Of a stretch of 56,173 bases of DNA, positions 32,374 through 40,918 are shown one piece after another. The notes below the pieces were generated by a model. The model was not told where the DNA came from and did no database searches. It saw only the letters and a program-made list of their open reading frames with translations. A program made the position numbers and the translations under genes. Source of the stretch: Candidatus Methanomethylophilaceae archaeon (GTDB taxonomy: Archaea > Thermoplasmatota > Thermoplasmata > Methanomassiliicoccales > Methanomethylophilaceae); NCBI GenBank assembly GCA_944321505.1, contig CALULN010000001.1, positions 1-56,173 on the forward strand. The letters run 5' to 3'. Positions within the stretch are counted from its first letter, which is position 1; each line of letters opens with the position of its first letter.

Positions 32374-34043
32374 TTCAGTCCGACGATGGTTCCGTCGGGG
32401 AGCATGTCGATCCTGAGGGCGGCAGGCTCCTTGGGCAGCCCGGGCATGAGGTTCATCTCGCCGCACACGGGGACGACGAATCCGGCGCCGCCGGAGATGT
32501 TGACCTCCCTGACGTTGAGCTCCCATCCGGTGGGCGCCCCCTTCTTGGACGGGTCGTCGGTGATGGACGCCTGGGTCTTGGCGATGCAGACCGGGAAGGA
32601 CCCCATGCCGTTGGCCTCTATGGCGGCGATGGCCTTCTTGGCCTTGGACGAGTACACCACGCCGTCTGCGCCGTAGATCTTCGTCGCAACCGCCTCGATC
32701 TTCTCGGTGATGGGGATGTCCAGGTCGTACAGCGGTCTGTAGTCCGCCTTCTCGTGCTCAAGCACGTCGGTGACCGCCTCGGCCAGCTCGATGCCTCCCT
32801 CTCCGCCCTTGGCGAAGACGTCGGACATGGCCGCCCTGGCGCCCACCTCTCTGCAGTGGGCCCTGATGAGCTCCAGCTGCTCGTCGGTGTCGGACGCGAA
32901 CCTGTTGATAGCCACGATGACCGGGCATCCGTACAGCTTCAGGTTGGAGATGTGCTTGTCCAGGTTGCTGAAACCTTTGACCATGGCCTCGGTGGTCATG
33001 GTGGACTCGTCCTTGATGTTGGCCCCTCCGTGCATCATGAGGGCGCGGACGGATGCCACCAGGACGACCGCGTCGGGGGAGTATCCCGCCTGCCTGCAGA
33101 CGATGTCCATGAACTTCTCCGCTCCCAGGTCTGCCGCGAATCCCGCCTCGGTGACGGCGATGTCCCCGAACTTCAGGGCGGCTCTGGTGGCGATGATGCT
33201 GTTGGCGCCGTGGGCGATGTTGGCGAAGGGGAACCCGTGGATGAAGACGGGGACGCCCTCCAGGGTCTGGACCAGGTTGGGGTTGATGGCGTCCTTGAGC
33301 AGCACCATCATGGACCCGACGCAGCCCAGCTGCTTGGCGGTGACCAGGTTGCCGTCGTAGTCGTACCCTATGACGATGTTCTCCAGCCTGCGCCTCAGGT
33401 CCTCCCTGTCGGAGGCCAGCGCGAGGATGGCGGATATCTCGGATGCGGATGTGATGAGGAACCCCGCCTCCCTGGGGACCCCGCCCATGGTCTTGCCGCC
33501 GAGTCCGACGATGACGTTGCGTAGCTCCCTGGCGTTCATGTCCATGGCCTTCTTGAAGAGGATCCTGGTGGGGTCGATGCGCAGCTCGTTGCCCTTGGCG
33601 ATGTGGTTGTCCACCATGGTGGACAGCAGGTTGTGGGCGCTGGTGACGGCGTGGATGTCGCCTGTGAAATGGAGATCGATGTCCCACATAGGATATACCT
33701 GAGAGTATCCTCCGCCTGTCGCGCCTCCTTTGACTCCGAATGTGGGTCCGAGGGAGGGCTCTCTGAGTGCGCCCACCACGTTCTTCCCGATCTTCTTGAG
33801 GCCCTGGATGAGGCCGATGGTGGTGACCGTCTTGCCCTCTCCCGCCGGGGTGGCGGTGATGGCGGTGACCAGGACCAGCTTGCCGTCCTTGCGGTCCTTG
33901 TACTTCTCAAGTGCGGACAGCGGCACCTTGGCAACATGCTTCCCGTAGGGGTACAGGTCGTCGGCGTCGATGCCTATCTCGGCGGCGATCTCCGTTATCG
34001 GTCTGACCTTCGCCTCCATTGCAATCTCGATATCCGTTTTCAA
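32370..34043 (-). CDS. fhs: formate-tetrahydrofolate ligase
   Basis: 557 residues, the normal size. It makes 10-formyl-THF from formate, THF and ATP. The ATP site is TPAGEGKTVTTIGL, and LREPSLGPTFGVKGGATGGGYSQV is diagnostic. The start is TTG 34043 (LKTDIEIAMEAK matches the conserved MKTDIEIA start of the family); ATG 34019 would cut eight conserved residues. CTTATTAAGG near 34075-34085 is a plausible TATA box. In methanogens that lack the tetrahydromethanopterin methyl branch, THF enzymes like this supply C1 units for purine and formyl-Met-type reactions. Confidence 0.95.
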   Translation of the reverse strand: MKTDIEIAMEAKVRPITEIAAEIGIDADDLYPYGKHVAKVPLSALEKYKDRKDGKLVLVTAITATPAGEGKTVTTIGLIQGLKKIGKNVVGALREPSLGPTFGVKGGATGGGYSQVYPMWDIDLHFTGDIHAVTSAHNLLSTMVDNHIAKGNELRIDPTRILFKKAMDMNARELRNVIVGLGGKTMGGVPREAGFLITSASEISAILALASDREDLRRRLENIVIGYDYDGNLVTAKQLGCVGSMMVLLKDAINPNLVQTLEGVPVFIHGFPFANIAHGANSIIATRAALKFGDIAVTEAGFAADLGAEKFMDIVCRQAGYSPDAVVLVASVRALMMHGGANIKDESTMTTEAMVKGFSNLDKHISNLKLYGCPVIVAINRFASDTDEQLELIRAHCREVGARAAMSDVFAKGGEGGIELAEAVTDVLEHEKADYRPLYDLDIPITEKIEAVATKIYGADGVVYSSKAKKAIAAIEANGMGSFPVCIAKTQASITDDPSKKGAPTGWELNVREVNISGGAGFVVPVCGEMNLMPGLPKEPAALRIDMLPDGTIVGLK

Positions 34044-34078
34044 GGGACTACACCGGAGGCTCGTAACGGAATCTGGCC

Positions 34079-34411
34079 TTAATAAGTTGCCAGTTTGCGG
34101 CAGCCGCTGCGGACGCTCTTGAACGGGATGCACCCGTCGGCGAACGGTCCGTCCCCGGAGGGCTTCCGCTGAGTCGGTCCGTCCGTCTGACGGGAGCCTT
34201 CGCCGACGTCGATGATCTGGTCCCTGACGAAGCGGGAGTCCTTGTTGTACTTCCTGCCGTTGGGGTATCTGTGGGTGTCCCTGAACCAGTCGATGTATGC
34301 TTCGATGGCCTCCGGCGGTGCATCCGACCTTATGCCTTTGACTCCCGTCTTGCCTTCGTCCGGTCCGTAGCACACCAGGTACCTGTTGAAGATCCTGAAT
34401 CTCGAATCCAT
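34079..34411 (-). CDS. hypothetical protein
   Basis: 110 residues, hydrophilic and basic. The N-terminal half (FNRYLVCYGPDEGKTGVKGIRSDAPPEAIEAYIDWFRDTHRYP) looks folded, the C-terminal half disordered. Codon use (third-base G/C) is that of a real gene. Its stop sits inside the AT-rich fhs promoter. A set of five 9-base repeats lies 50-95 bases upstream of its start. No family recognised. Confidence 0.55.
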   Translation of the reverse strand: MDSRFRIFNRYLVCYGPDEGKTGVKGIRSDAPPEAIEAYIDWFRDTHRYPNGRKYNKDSRFVRDQIIDVGEGSRQTDGPTQRKPSGDGPFADGCIPFKSVRSGCRKLATY

Positions 34412-34460
34412 GCTAATCCCGCGTCAAGGCTACGTCTAACGGATATTTCAAATCACTAAA

Positions 34461-34505
34461 GTTATAATTGTTATAAACGTTATTTTTGTTATAATTGTTA
34501 TACGG
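34461..34505. repeat. five tandem 9-base GTTAT-type iterons
   Basis: Units start at 34461, 34470, 34479, 34488 and 34497. GTTAT is invariant and GTTATA occurs in four of five; the remaining bases vary. Units 1 and 4 are identical (GTTATAATT). The array lies between the Sel1 gene (34536-35453) and the 110-residue gene (start 34411, minus strand). It is followed by an 11-base palindrome, TACGGTCCGTA (34501-34511). Confidence 0.7.
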
Positions 34506-34535
34506 TCCGTATCGTATACCGACGTGGGAAAACAG

Positions 34536-35453
34536 TTACTTCCGGCCGAAGTCCACCTTGTCCAGAACCTTGCGGGCGTCCTCGCTGCCGTTGGCCGCCG
34601 CCTTGCGGAACCATTCCAGGCCCCTGACGGCATCCTCCTGGGTGCCGTCGCCCTGGAAGAGCATCTTGCCCACCCTGAACTGGGCATCCGGGTCCTCCAG
34701 CTCCGCCGCCTTCAGGTACAGGGAGAATGCCGTCTCCCTGTCCACGTCCGTGCCCTCCCCCAGATAGTACATGGTGGCCAGGTTGTAGATCGCCGGCGGG
34801 AAGCCGGCCTCGGCGGCCATGCCGTACCAGCTCATGGCCTCGAAATCATCCTTCTCCACGGCGGTACCCTCGTAGTAGAAGAGAGCGGTCTTGAACTGCG
34901 CCTCCGGGAGGCCCTGCTTGGCAGATTTCAGATACCATCCGAAGGCCCTGTGCAGGTCCCTCTCGGTGCCTGCCCCCTCCTCGCAGAGGAAGCCCACCTT
35001 GAACTGGCTGAGGGGGTCCCCGCGCTCCGCCGCCATGGCGTACCATCTGAACGCCGCGGTGAGGTCCTGCTCGACACCGTCGCCGTAGAGGTGCATGGAG
35101 GCGATCTCGTTCATTGCCTCGACGCATCCCCTCTCGGCGGAGTGGGCGAACATCCTCAGAGCCAGGTCGGTGTCCTTCTCGCCGCCCAGGCCATGGCGGT
35201 AGGCGATGCCCAGACAACAGGTGCCCTCCGGATCCCCCAGGTCGGCGGACCTGCGGTACAGCGCCCTGCCCTCGACGGGGTCGCGCTCCACGCCCTCGCC
35301 GCACATGTACATGTCCGCCAGGCGGTTGATCGCAGGTACGAACCCGGCGTCCGCCGCCCTGCGGTAGATGGGTGCGGCCTTCTCCGGCCCCTCGGTCTCC
35401 GACACGGCCTGCGCCTCCTCGTAGAGGCGCTGCCCCTCCCCCGGCTCGAACAT
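34536..35453 (-). CDS. Sel1-repeat protein
   Basis: 305 residues made almost entirely of Sel1-like repeats (about seven), such as AINRLADMYMCGEGVERDPVEGRALY, AQFKTALFYYEGTAVEKDDFEAMSWYGMAAE and AIYNLATMYYLGEGTDVDRETAFSLY. There is no signal peptide, so it is cytoplasmic. Sel1 proteins are scaffolds; with the Sel1-Hsp70 pair nearby it may belong to the same adaptor set, but it is transcribed separately. TAA stop. Confidence 0.85.
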   Translation of the reverse strand: MFEPGEGQRLYEEAQAVSETEGPEKAAPIYRRAADAGFVPAINRLADMYMCGEGVERDPVEGRALYRRSADLGDPEGTCCLGIAYRHGLGGEKDTDLALRMFAHSAERGCVEAMNEIASMHLYGDGVEQDLTAAFRWYAMAAERGDPLSQFKVGFLCEEGAGTERDLHRAFGWYLKSAKQGLPEAQFKTALFYYEGTAVEKDDFEAMSWYGMAAEAGFPPAIYNLATMYYLGEGTDVDRETAFSLYLKAAELEDPDAQFRVGKMLFQGDGTQEDAVRGLEWFRKAAANGSEDARKVLDKVDFGRK

Positions 35454-35485
35454 GCCGAGTGAGTCGGATTGCTCCTATTTATCGC

Positions 35486-36316
35486 TCACCCGAAGAAGGG
35501 GCACTTCTCGACAGCGGAGGGGTCTGGTTCCACCGCTTTCACCGCGTACACGGAGCCTTCGCCGATGTCCGCGACCGCAGGCACCTTCCTGGCGGCGGTC
35601 GCCTCCTTCAGGGCGTCCACGTCGATCCTGATCTCCCTCACGTCGCTTCCGGTGGTGCAGGTCTCCAGGAACTCCCCATCGGCGCCGATGAACGCGCTCC
35701 TGCCGCCCATCTCCGTCCCGGGGTCGGGGCCGGTCATGTTGCAGACCATGACAGGCATGGAGTACTTGGCGGCGACCGCCCTGGCGGTGATCAGGAACCT
35801 GTCCATCTGCGGCGCGGTGAGGGCCGATATGCATATGAGCAGGTCGGCGCCGTCGCAGGCGTACCCCCTCATGAGGCCGTCGTCGGCGATGTCCCTCCCC
35901 ACGGCGAGGGCCATCCTCAGCCCCTGGCGCTCCACGATCATGGGCCTGTTCCCGGGGACGAAGACCTCGGAGTCGTCGAAGAGCCCGCCGGAGTCCATGA
36001 CCATCTTGTCGTACTCCGCCAGCTCGTACCCGTCGATGACGATGGCGGAGTCCCTCAGGCCGTCCTCCCTGATCAGGGGGCATCCGCAGATAACGGTGCT
36101 GCCCTTGGCCTGGGACAGTTTGGCCACGTCCTTCACGATGGTGTCCATGAGCTTCTCCGCTTTCATCAGGTCCCGGTCGCGGGTGTACCCGCTGCAGAAC
36201 ATCTCCGGGAACACGAAGACGTCGGAGTCCACGTTGTTTATCCTCATCCTCGCTTTGAAGAAGTTGTTCTTCGGATCGCCAATGATTCCCCTGGACTGGA
36301 CCAACGTGATTTTCAT
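35486..36316 (-). CDS. carbon-nitrogen hydrolase (nitrilase) homologue lacking the catalytic cysteine
   Basis: 276 residues with the nitrilase fold. The catalytic Glu (VFPEMF, E38) and Lys (EYDKMVM, K104) are present. The nucleophile segment, usually an I-C-Y-D-L-x-F-P-E type motif, reads AVGRDIADDGLMR, with Gly140 where Cys should be and Gly147 for the last Glu. The protein is therefore unlikely to hydrolyse amides or nitriles by the normal thioester route. It may be a regulator, a ligand-binding protein or a subunit of a larger enzyme. Divergent from the membrane gene at 36381. Confidence 0.85.
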   Translation of the reverse strand: MKITLVQSRGIIGDPKNNFFKARMRINNVDSDVFVFPEMFCSGYTRDRDLMKAEKLMDTIVKDVAKLSQAKGSTVICGCPLIREDGLRDSAIVIDGYELAEYDKMVMDSGGLFDDSEVFVPGNRPMIVERQGLRMALAVGRDIADDGLMRGYACDGADLLICISALTAPQMDRFLITARAVAAKYSMPVMVCNMTGPDPGTEMGGRSAFIGADGEFLETCTTGSDVREIRIDVDALKEATAARKVPAVADIGEGSVYAVKAVEPDPSAVEKCPFFG

Positions 36317-36350
36317 GCCCGTGAAACCGGGGAGTGCGGTTAAAAACACT

Positions 36351-36356
36351 TTTATA
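36351..36356 (+). promoter_or_regulatory. TATA box of the membrane-protein gene at 36381
   Basis: TTTATA is centred about 27 bases before ATG 36381, supporting that start rather than ATG 36414. Confidence 0.55.
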
Positions 36357-36380
36357 CGGTATCCGGCGCCCGGTGGCTCT

Positions 36381-37058
36381 ATGATAAATAGGTTACACCG
36401 CAATGGGCTGGGCATGTTCGAGGAAGACAGGTCCGACTTCGGTGTGCCGATAGCCGGATTCTTCATAATCGGTTTCGCCAGCATACTGGCGGGCCTCGTC
36501 CTGCTGAATTACGACTACAACTTCGTCGTCGTCGACGGAGCCTGGAGCACCCTGGTGGTCATCGCCGGCATCCTGGGCATCCTGACAGCCGCCGTGGCGG
36601 TGAAGAAGGCGTATCTGGTGGAGGGATTCTCCTTCGCCCTGTTCTCCGTGGCGCTGCTGCTGACCACCACCGTCGGCGGCCTCAGCATGGGCAACAGCAC
36701 ACTCACCGCCGTGTGCCTGGTGCTTGCCTTCCTGTTCGTGGCGTTCATGTCCTACTCCGGCGGCGTCATCGACCTGGCCATCGTCGATGTGGTGCTGGGC
36801 ATCGCATTCCTGCTGTCCTTCGCCTTCAGCGACATGCACATGGCAGCGGCCGTGCTGTTCCTGCTGGCGGGCCTGCTGTCTGTGTACGTCTGCCTCAGCG
36901 ACTGGCTCTTCGTCCAGGACCTGATGATGCAGTACGAGGAGGCCCTCTGCTGCGATGACGAGTGCTGCTGCGGCGATGAGTGCCAGTGCGGGGACGGATG
37001 CGACTGCGAAGGCGAGTGTCAGTGCGGCGAGGAAGCCTCCGAAGAGGAGAAGCAGTGA
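36381..37058 (+). CDS. six-helix membrane protein with a metallothionein-like Cys-rich tail
   Basis: 225 residues. About six hydrophobic helices (residues about 20-185) resemble small acetate/YaaH-like or DUF-type membrane proteins, but I cannot assign a family. The last 40 residues hold 11 cysteines among acidic residues (CCDDECCC, then repeated C-x-C pairs) and end EEEKQ. Such a tail should bind several soft or transition metals on the cytoplasmic side. A metal sensor, buffer or transporter role is inferred. A hairpin terminator follows the stop. Confidence 0.8.
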   Translation: MINRLHRNGLGMFEEDRSDFGVPIAGFFIIGFASILAGLVLLNYDYNFVVVDGAWSTLVVIAGILGILTAAVAVKKAYLVEGFSFALFSVALLLTTTVGGLSMGNSTLTAVCLVLAFLFVAFMSYSGGVIDLAIVDVVLGIAFLLSFAFSDMHMAAAVLFLLAGLLSVYVCLSDWLFVQDLMMQYEEALCCDDECCCGDECQCGDGCDCEGECQCGEEASEEEKQ

Positions 37059-37061
37059 TCC

Positions 37062-37084
37062 GCGGCGGGGCCAAGCCCCGTCGC
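37062..37084 (+). terminator. hairpin after the Cys-rich membrane gene
   Basis: GCGGCGGGG (37062-37070) pairs with CCCCGTCGC (37076-37084), with one G-T pair and a five-base loop, five bases after the stop. Confidence 0.55.
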
Positions 37085-37332
37085 AAACCCTTTGGAAACC
37101 ACTTGCGGTTCTGTTCGGAACGGATGCGACACCTTGATCTCCTCTCCCGCTCGAGGGGATGCGGTCCCGACCGAGCCGGCCACACGAAGCGCCGGTCCGG
37201 TTACTGCTGTGGCATTCCATCGGTGCGGCCGTAGCCAAATGCCGTCCTCGCCATCGGCTCCGTTTGCTTGATTCGGGACGTCATGGCGATGGCGAAACCG
37301 TCAACACCGAGAAGCAGACAAGAGAAACCTAG
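37085..37332. other. non-coding stretch before the tRNA
   Basis: About 250 bases between the terminator and the tRNA 3' end. No open frame with normal codon use, repeat or promoter is convincing. Confidence 0.4.
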
Positions 37333-37407
37333 TGGGCCCGACGAGATTTGAACTCGAGACCTTCCGGTTATCAGCCGGACGCTCCAACCAAGCTAAGCTA
37401 CGGGCCC
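37333..37407 (-). tRNA. tRNA-Ile (anticodon GAT)
   Basis: On the minus strand GGGCCCG (37401-37407) pairs with CGGGCCC, with discriminator A at 37333. The anticodon stem TCCGG/CCGGA encloses CTGATAA (anticodon GAT), and the T-loop is TTCAAAT. No intron and no encoded CCA are present. CTTTATATGAG lies about 35-40 bases upstream and serves as TATA box. The first T-stem pair looks mismatched, which is minor. Confidence 0.93.
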
Positions 37408-37528
37408 AGGTTTGGTAAGACACGGGATATCTATGTCTCATATAAAGGTTTGCAATTGCCAATCTGCAATTTGCAATCGGCTGGCAGACGGTGAAGCATA
37501 GTTATACTGCGTGGGCGTAACGGGGTGC

Positions 37529-37984
37529 ATGCCCTCCGTGTTCCATTGGGTGAAGGTCAAGACCATCTGCTACGCCACCGAGGATGAGGACCTGCTGTGC
37601 CGCATGACCGCGGGCATCGCGGGGACCGACGAGCTGGATGTGGACGTGTCCGAGGGGCTCCATGGGAACCCGATAACGGTCATAGACGCCACCCTGAAGA
37701 AGAACCAGCAGTACGCCGCCCTGTTCCGCGGCATGGGCCCGGGGGTCCTGGAGGCCATCATCGACGGCTTGGAGGACAGGATCGACGACGACTGCATCCT
37801 CTACGTCAGGTTCGACAAGCAGAAGGCGGTGGGCGGCGTGTTGGAGATCTCCCACGGCGGGGATGTTGTGGCCGTGACCGGGAAGGTCATGGCCCACCCC
37901 GCCAGGAAGGAGGTGGCTGTGGAGACGGTCAGGTGCTATCTCCTTGGGCTTCTTCAGGGTCCACCGTCGCCTTCACCAGCCTGA
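37529..37984 (+). CDS. archaeal RNA-binding protein, exosome-associated (COG1325-like)
   Basis: 151 residues from ATG 37529, chosen because TTATAC at 37502-37507 is at leaderless spacing. The sequence (FHWVKVKTICYATEDEDLL, GLHGNPITVIDATLKKNQQ, LYVRFDKQKAVGG) matches the small archaeal RNA_bind/DUF54 family found with exosome genes and predicted to bind RNA. Its last 56 bases overlap the convergent CNNM-type gene, so the final residues (LLQGPPSPSPA) may be variable. Confidence 0.8.
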   Translation: MPSVFHWVKVKTICYATEDEDLLCRMTAGIAGTDELDVDVSEGLHGNPITVIDATLKKNQQYAALFRGMGPGVLEAIIDGLEDRIDDDCILYVRFDKQKAVGGVLEISHGGDVVAVTGKVMAHPARKEVAVETVRCYLLGLLQGPPSPSPA

Positions 37985-39218
37985 CCCTCCTGTTGCGCAC
38001 CGATGTCACGGTGAGCTCCAGCCTGCCCTCTCTGACAGTGTCGCCGGCGATGGGGGGCTTCTGCAGCCTGTACTGTATGAAACCTCCGACGGTGGTGCCG
38101 TCGTAGTCCCCCAGCGGGATGCGGAGGCCGATCTCCTCCATCAGGTCGGAGATGTCTGCGTCGCCGATGACGGTGAACCCGCCGTCGGCGTCGGAGACGA
38201 TGTCGTGCTGTATCTCGTCGCTCTCGTCCCAGATCTCGCCCACCAGCTCCTCCAGGATGTCCTCCAGCGCCACTATTCCCACGGTGCCGCCGTAGTCGTC
38301 CACCACCACCAGCATCTGGACTGTGGACCTCTGGATCTCGTCCAGGGCCTTGGCCAGGGTGGTGGATTCGGGTATGAACCTGACCCTGCGGACTATGGGG
38401 CGTATGGACTCGTCCCTGCCCACCAGGAAGTACCTGGCGAAGAAGTCCTTGGAGTAGACCACTCCGATGATCTTGTCGATGGTGCCGTCGTAGACCGGCA
38501 GCCTGGAGAACCCGGACTGGAGGAAGACGTTCCTGGTCTCCTCCATGGTGGAGCCCTTCTCGATGGCCGTCACATCCACCCTGGGGGTGAGTATGCTGTC
38601 CACGGTCTTGTCGTCGAAGCGGATGGCACTCTTGATGAGCTGGCTCTCCTCTTCCTCGAGGGTGCCCTCCTCCCTGATCTCGTCCACCATGAGGACAAGC
38701 TCGTCTTCGGTGAGGGTGGGGACCTCTCCGTTCTTCCTGACGACGCGGTCCGTGACCGTCTGGGATATCTTCTCGAAGATCCAGGTCAGCGGCGTCAGCA
38801 CCGTGCTGATGGCGGAGATGACAGGGGTTATCCTCAGGGCGAAGCCCTCCGGACGGGCCTTGGCCATGCATTTGGGGGTGATCTCCCCGCAGGCCAGGAT
38901 CACTATGAGCATGATCACCGTGGCGTATATCGCGCCTACCTCCGCGCCTACGAGCCTGGTGAACAGCACCGTGCTCAGCGACGAGGCGGTGATGTTGACC
39001 AGGTTGTTGCCGACCAGGATGGTGGTCAGCAGCTTCTCGTAGTTGTCCAGTAGCCTGTTCGCCTTCGCGGCGCGTCTGTCGCCCTCCTCGGCCAGCTTCC
39101 TGAGCTTTATGCGGTTGAGGCTGGTGAACGCGGTCTCGGTGGCCGAGAACATGGCCGAGAACAGCACCAGCACAGCCAGTGCGGCAACGGATCCTATGAT
39201 GACGGGGTCGACTGCCAT
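37929..39218 (-). CDS. CNNM/CorC-type membrane protein with CBS pair and CorC_HlyC domain
   Basis: 429 residues. An N-terminal DUF21/CNNM domain with four helices contains FSATETAFTSLNRIKLRKLAEEG and GNNLVNI. A CBS pair (about residues 205-330) and a C-terminal CorC_HlyC domain (about 345-425; DADGGFTVIGDADISDL) follow. Such proteins act in magnesium or cobalt efflux and resistance, and adenine nucleotides bind the CBS module. It stands alone on the minus strand. Confidence 0.93.
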   Translation of the reverse strand: MAVDPVIIGSVAALAVLVLFSAMFSATETAFTSLNRIKLRKLAEEGDRRAAKANRLLDNYEKLLTTILVGNNLVNITASSLSTVLFTRLVGAEVGAIYATVIMLIVILACGEITPKCMAKARPEGFALRITPVISAISTVLTPLTWIFEKISQTVTDRVVRKNGEVPTLTEDELVLMVDEIREEGTLEEEESQLIKSAIRFDDKTVDSILTPRVDVTAIEKGSTMEETRNVFLQSGFSRLPVYDGTIDKIIGVVYSKDFFARYFLVGRDESIRPIVRRVRFIPESTTLAKALDEIQRSTVQMLVVVDDYGGTVGIVALEDILEELVGEIWDESDEIQHDIVSDADGGFTVIGDADISDLMEEIGLRIPLGDYDGTTVGGFIQYRLQKPPIAGDTVREGRLELTVTSVRNRRVRLVKATVDPEEAQGDST

Positions 39219-39393
39219 CTAATGCATCCCTGCCGTTCCGTGAATCATCGATCGGGACATCTGACTATCCACCTGATCTATGCCCGTCGGAATCCTGGTA
39301 TCGGTATTAAAGCGGGACGGTGGACGGATCCCCGTTGCATCGAAGATGTGAGAGAAAAGTGGAAGGGGTTTGGGTTCCGGCCCCTTGCGGGAC

Positions 39394-39996
39394 TCAGAAC
39401 TTGGACTTGACCTCGGGGTTCAGCAGGTACAGGAACGCCATGAGGTACATGACGATGGTAGCGACCACGTCGACGTACATCAGGGCCATGGTGAGTCCGC
39501 TGAACATGTTGCCGACTTCGAAGATGCTGAGGATGGCGAGGATCAGCAGCAGCAGGAAGATGATGACCAGGAGGATCCAGACGATCTTGTCCACGGCGGT
39601 CTTCTTGTCGTTGGTGATGATCCAGCCGATGATCAGGATGATCAGACCGAGGATGATGTCTCCGACACCGCCGCCGATGTTGTCGGTGTTGGCGATGATG
39701 AAGAATATGCCTCCGATGATGGCGGTGACACCGACAAGGAAGACGTATCCGGTCAGGACGCCGAACTTGGAGGAGATCCCCTCGGGGAACAGCGAAGCCA
39801 ATGCGCCCGGCTTCTGGGAGTAGACCATCCATCCGGCCGCCAGGTAGACGAGGCCGATGATGATGCCTCCGATCCAGTCGAGGTTGATGTTGTCGATCCC
39901 ATCGACCAGCGCGATGACGTTGACGATGAGGTCCACGAGTCCGATGATGGCAATCATCAGTCCGAAGTTCTTGGTGTTATCCAGGAATGATGCCAT
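39394..39996 (-). CDS. six-helix membrane protein, paralogue of 40259-40851
   Basis: 200 residues with about six hydrophobic helices: FGLMIAIIGLVDLIVNVIAL, a loop with SLFPEGISSKFGV, and IILGLIILIIGWII. The C-terminus is LYLLNPEVKSKF. The frameshifted neighbour at 40259-40851 shares the order of segments, the LFPEG loop and the ending LYLMEPKVASKF, so the pair arose by duplication. No known family recognised. A long, low-GC upstream region (TTTAAGTATTTTTG, around 40020) holds its promoter. Confidence 0.75.
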   Translation of the reverse strand: MASFLDNTKNFGLMIAIIGLVDLIVNVIALVDGIDNINLDWIGGIIIGLVYLAAGWMVYSQKPGALASLFPEGISSKFGVLTGYVFLVGVTAIIGGIFFIIANTDNIGGGVGDIILGLIILIIGWIITNDKKTAVDKIVWILLVIIFLLLLILAILSIFEVGNMFSGLTMALMYVDVVATIVMYLMAFLYLLNPEVKSKF

Positions 39997-40258
39997 GAAT
40001 CACAGACAAGAGTATCCGTATTTAAGTATTTTTGAATGTGTTCAAAAGAGGTAGGATCTTCGATTGGGGATGCCGGGCATTCTTCACGATGACGGGGGCG
40101 ATACGGGGGCGGTGCGAAGGGGACGTCGTAGGGATGTCTGGCTGACGAGAACCCTTCATCGTACGGTCTGACCGAAGTGTTCCGATATGCCGAACATGTT
40201 CGATTGATGCGTCAGAGAGGCACTATCGCGGTTGATTGTGTTCAAACCGTTGGGCCCC

Positions 40259-40851
40259 TCAGAACTTGGAGGCCACCTTCGGCTCCATCAGGTAGAGGAA
40301 GGGGATCAGGAACATGCAGGTCTCCGCCACTGCGGCGGCGACCAGCATCCACATCACCGATCCATCCAGGCCCGACACCCACGTCTGGAAGAAGGACATG
40401 ACCGCCTCCAGCGTCAGGATGAGGAAGAGCACTATGAGGGCCGGGAGGATCAGCCTGTCTATGGGGGTCTTCCTGGGCATGGACGCGACGTGCCCCAGGG
40501 CCATGGTCAGCACACCCGTCAGGATGTACACGGCTCCCGAGTCGGCTCCGTCGGTGGCCGATGCGGTGATGCCGATCAGCACGGAGCACAGCCCCGCCAG
40601 GAAGCAGAAGGCGATGACGCACCCGAACCCGGACTCCATCCCCTCGGGGAACAGGCGCGAGGGGGCTGCGGCAGGATCCTCCTGGCGACGGCGATGCCGA
40701 ACAGGATGTACAGGACGCCGGCGACCAGCCTTGCCACGGCTGGCGGGAAGAACTGGTATGAGAGTATGGCTGCCTGGGCGCATACCGTGAGCACCCCCAC
40801 GGCGGCGGCGAGGATGCCGAAGTTCGCGGTGTCGTCCATCAGACGGGCCAT
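40259..40851 (-). pseudogene. frameshifted paralogue of the 39394 membrane protein
   Basis: The N-terminal half reads from ATG 40851 (MARLMDDTANFGILAAAVGVL) and continues correctly to ARRILPQPP. The C-terminal half continues in another frame from SRLFPEGMESGFG to the normal end LYLMEPKVASKF. Restoring one base in the five-G run at 40661-40665 (plus strand) joins them into 197 residues, matching the 200-residue paralogue. It is either a recent inactivation, a phase-variable homopolymer or a sequencing error. Confidence 0.75.
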
Positions 40852-40918
40852 GCCTCTCGGACGGCGCTTCCGTATATAACGGTTCACAGCGTGGCCGCCG
40901 GATCCGCGGTCCGAGCGA

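Noticed and set aside
35469-36380. Upstream extension of the Cys-rich membrane protein frame
   Set aside because: Antisense to the nitrilase homologue; a TATA box lies just before ATG 36381.
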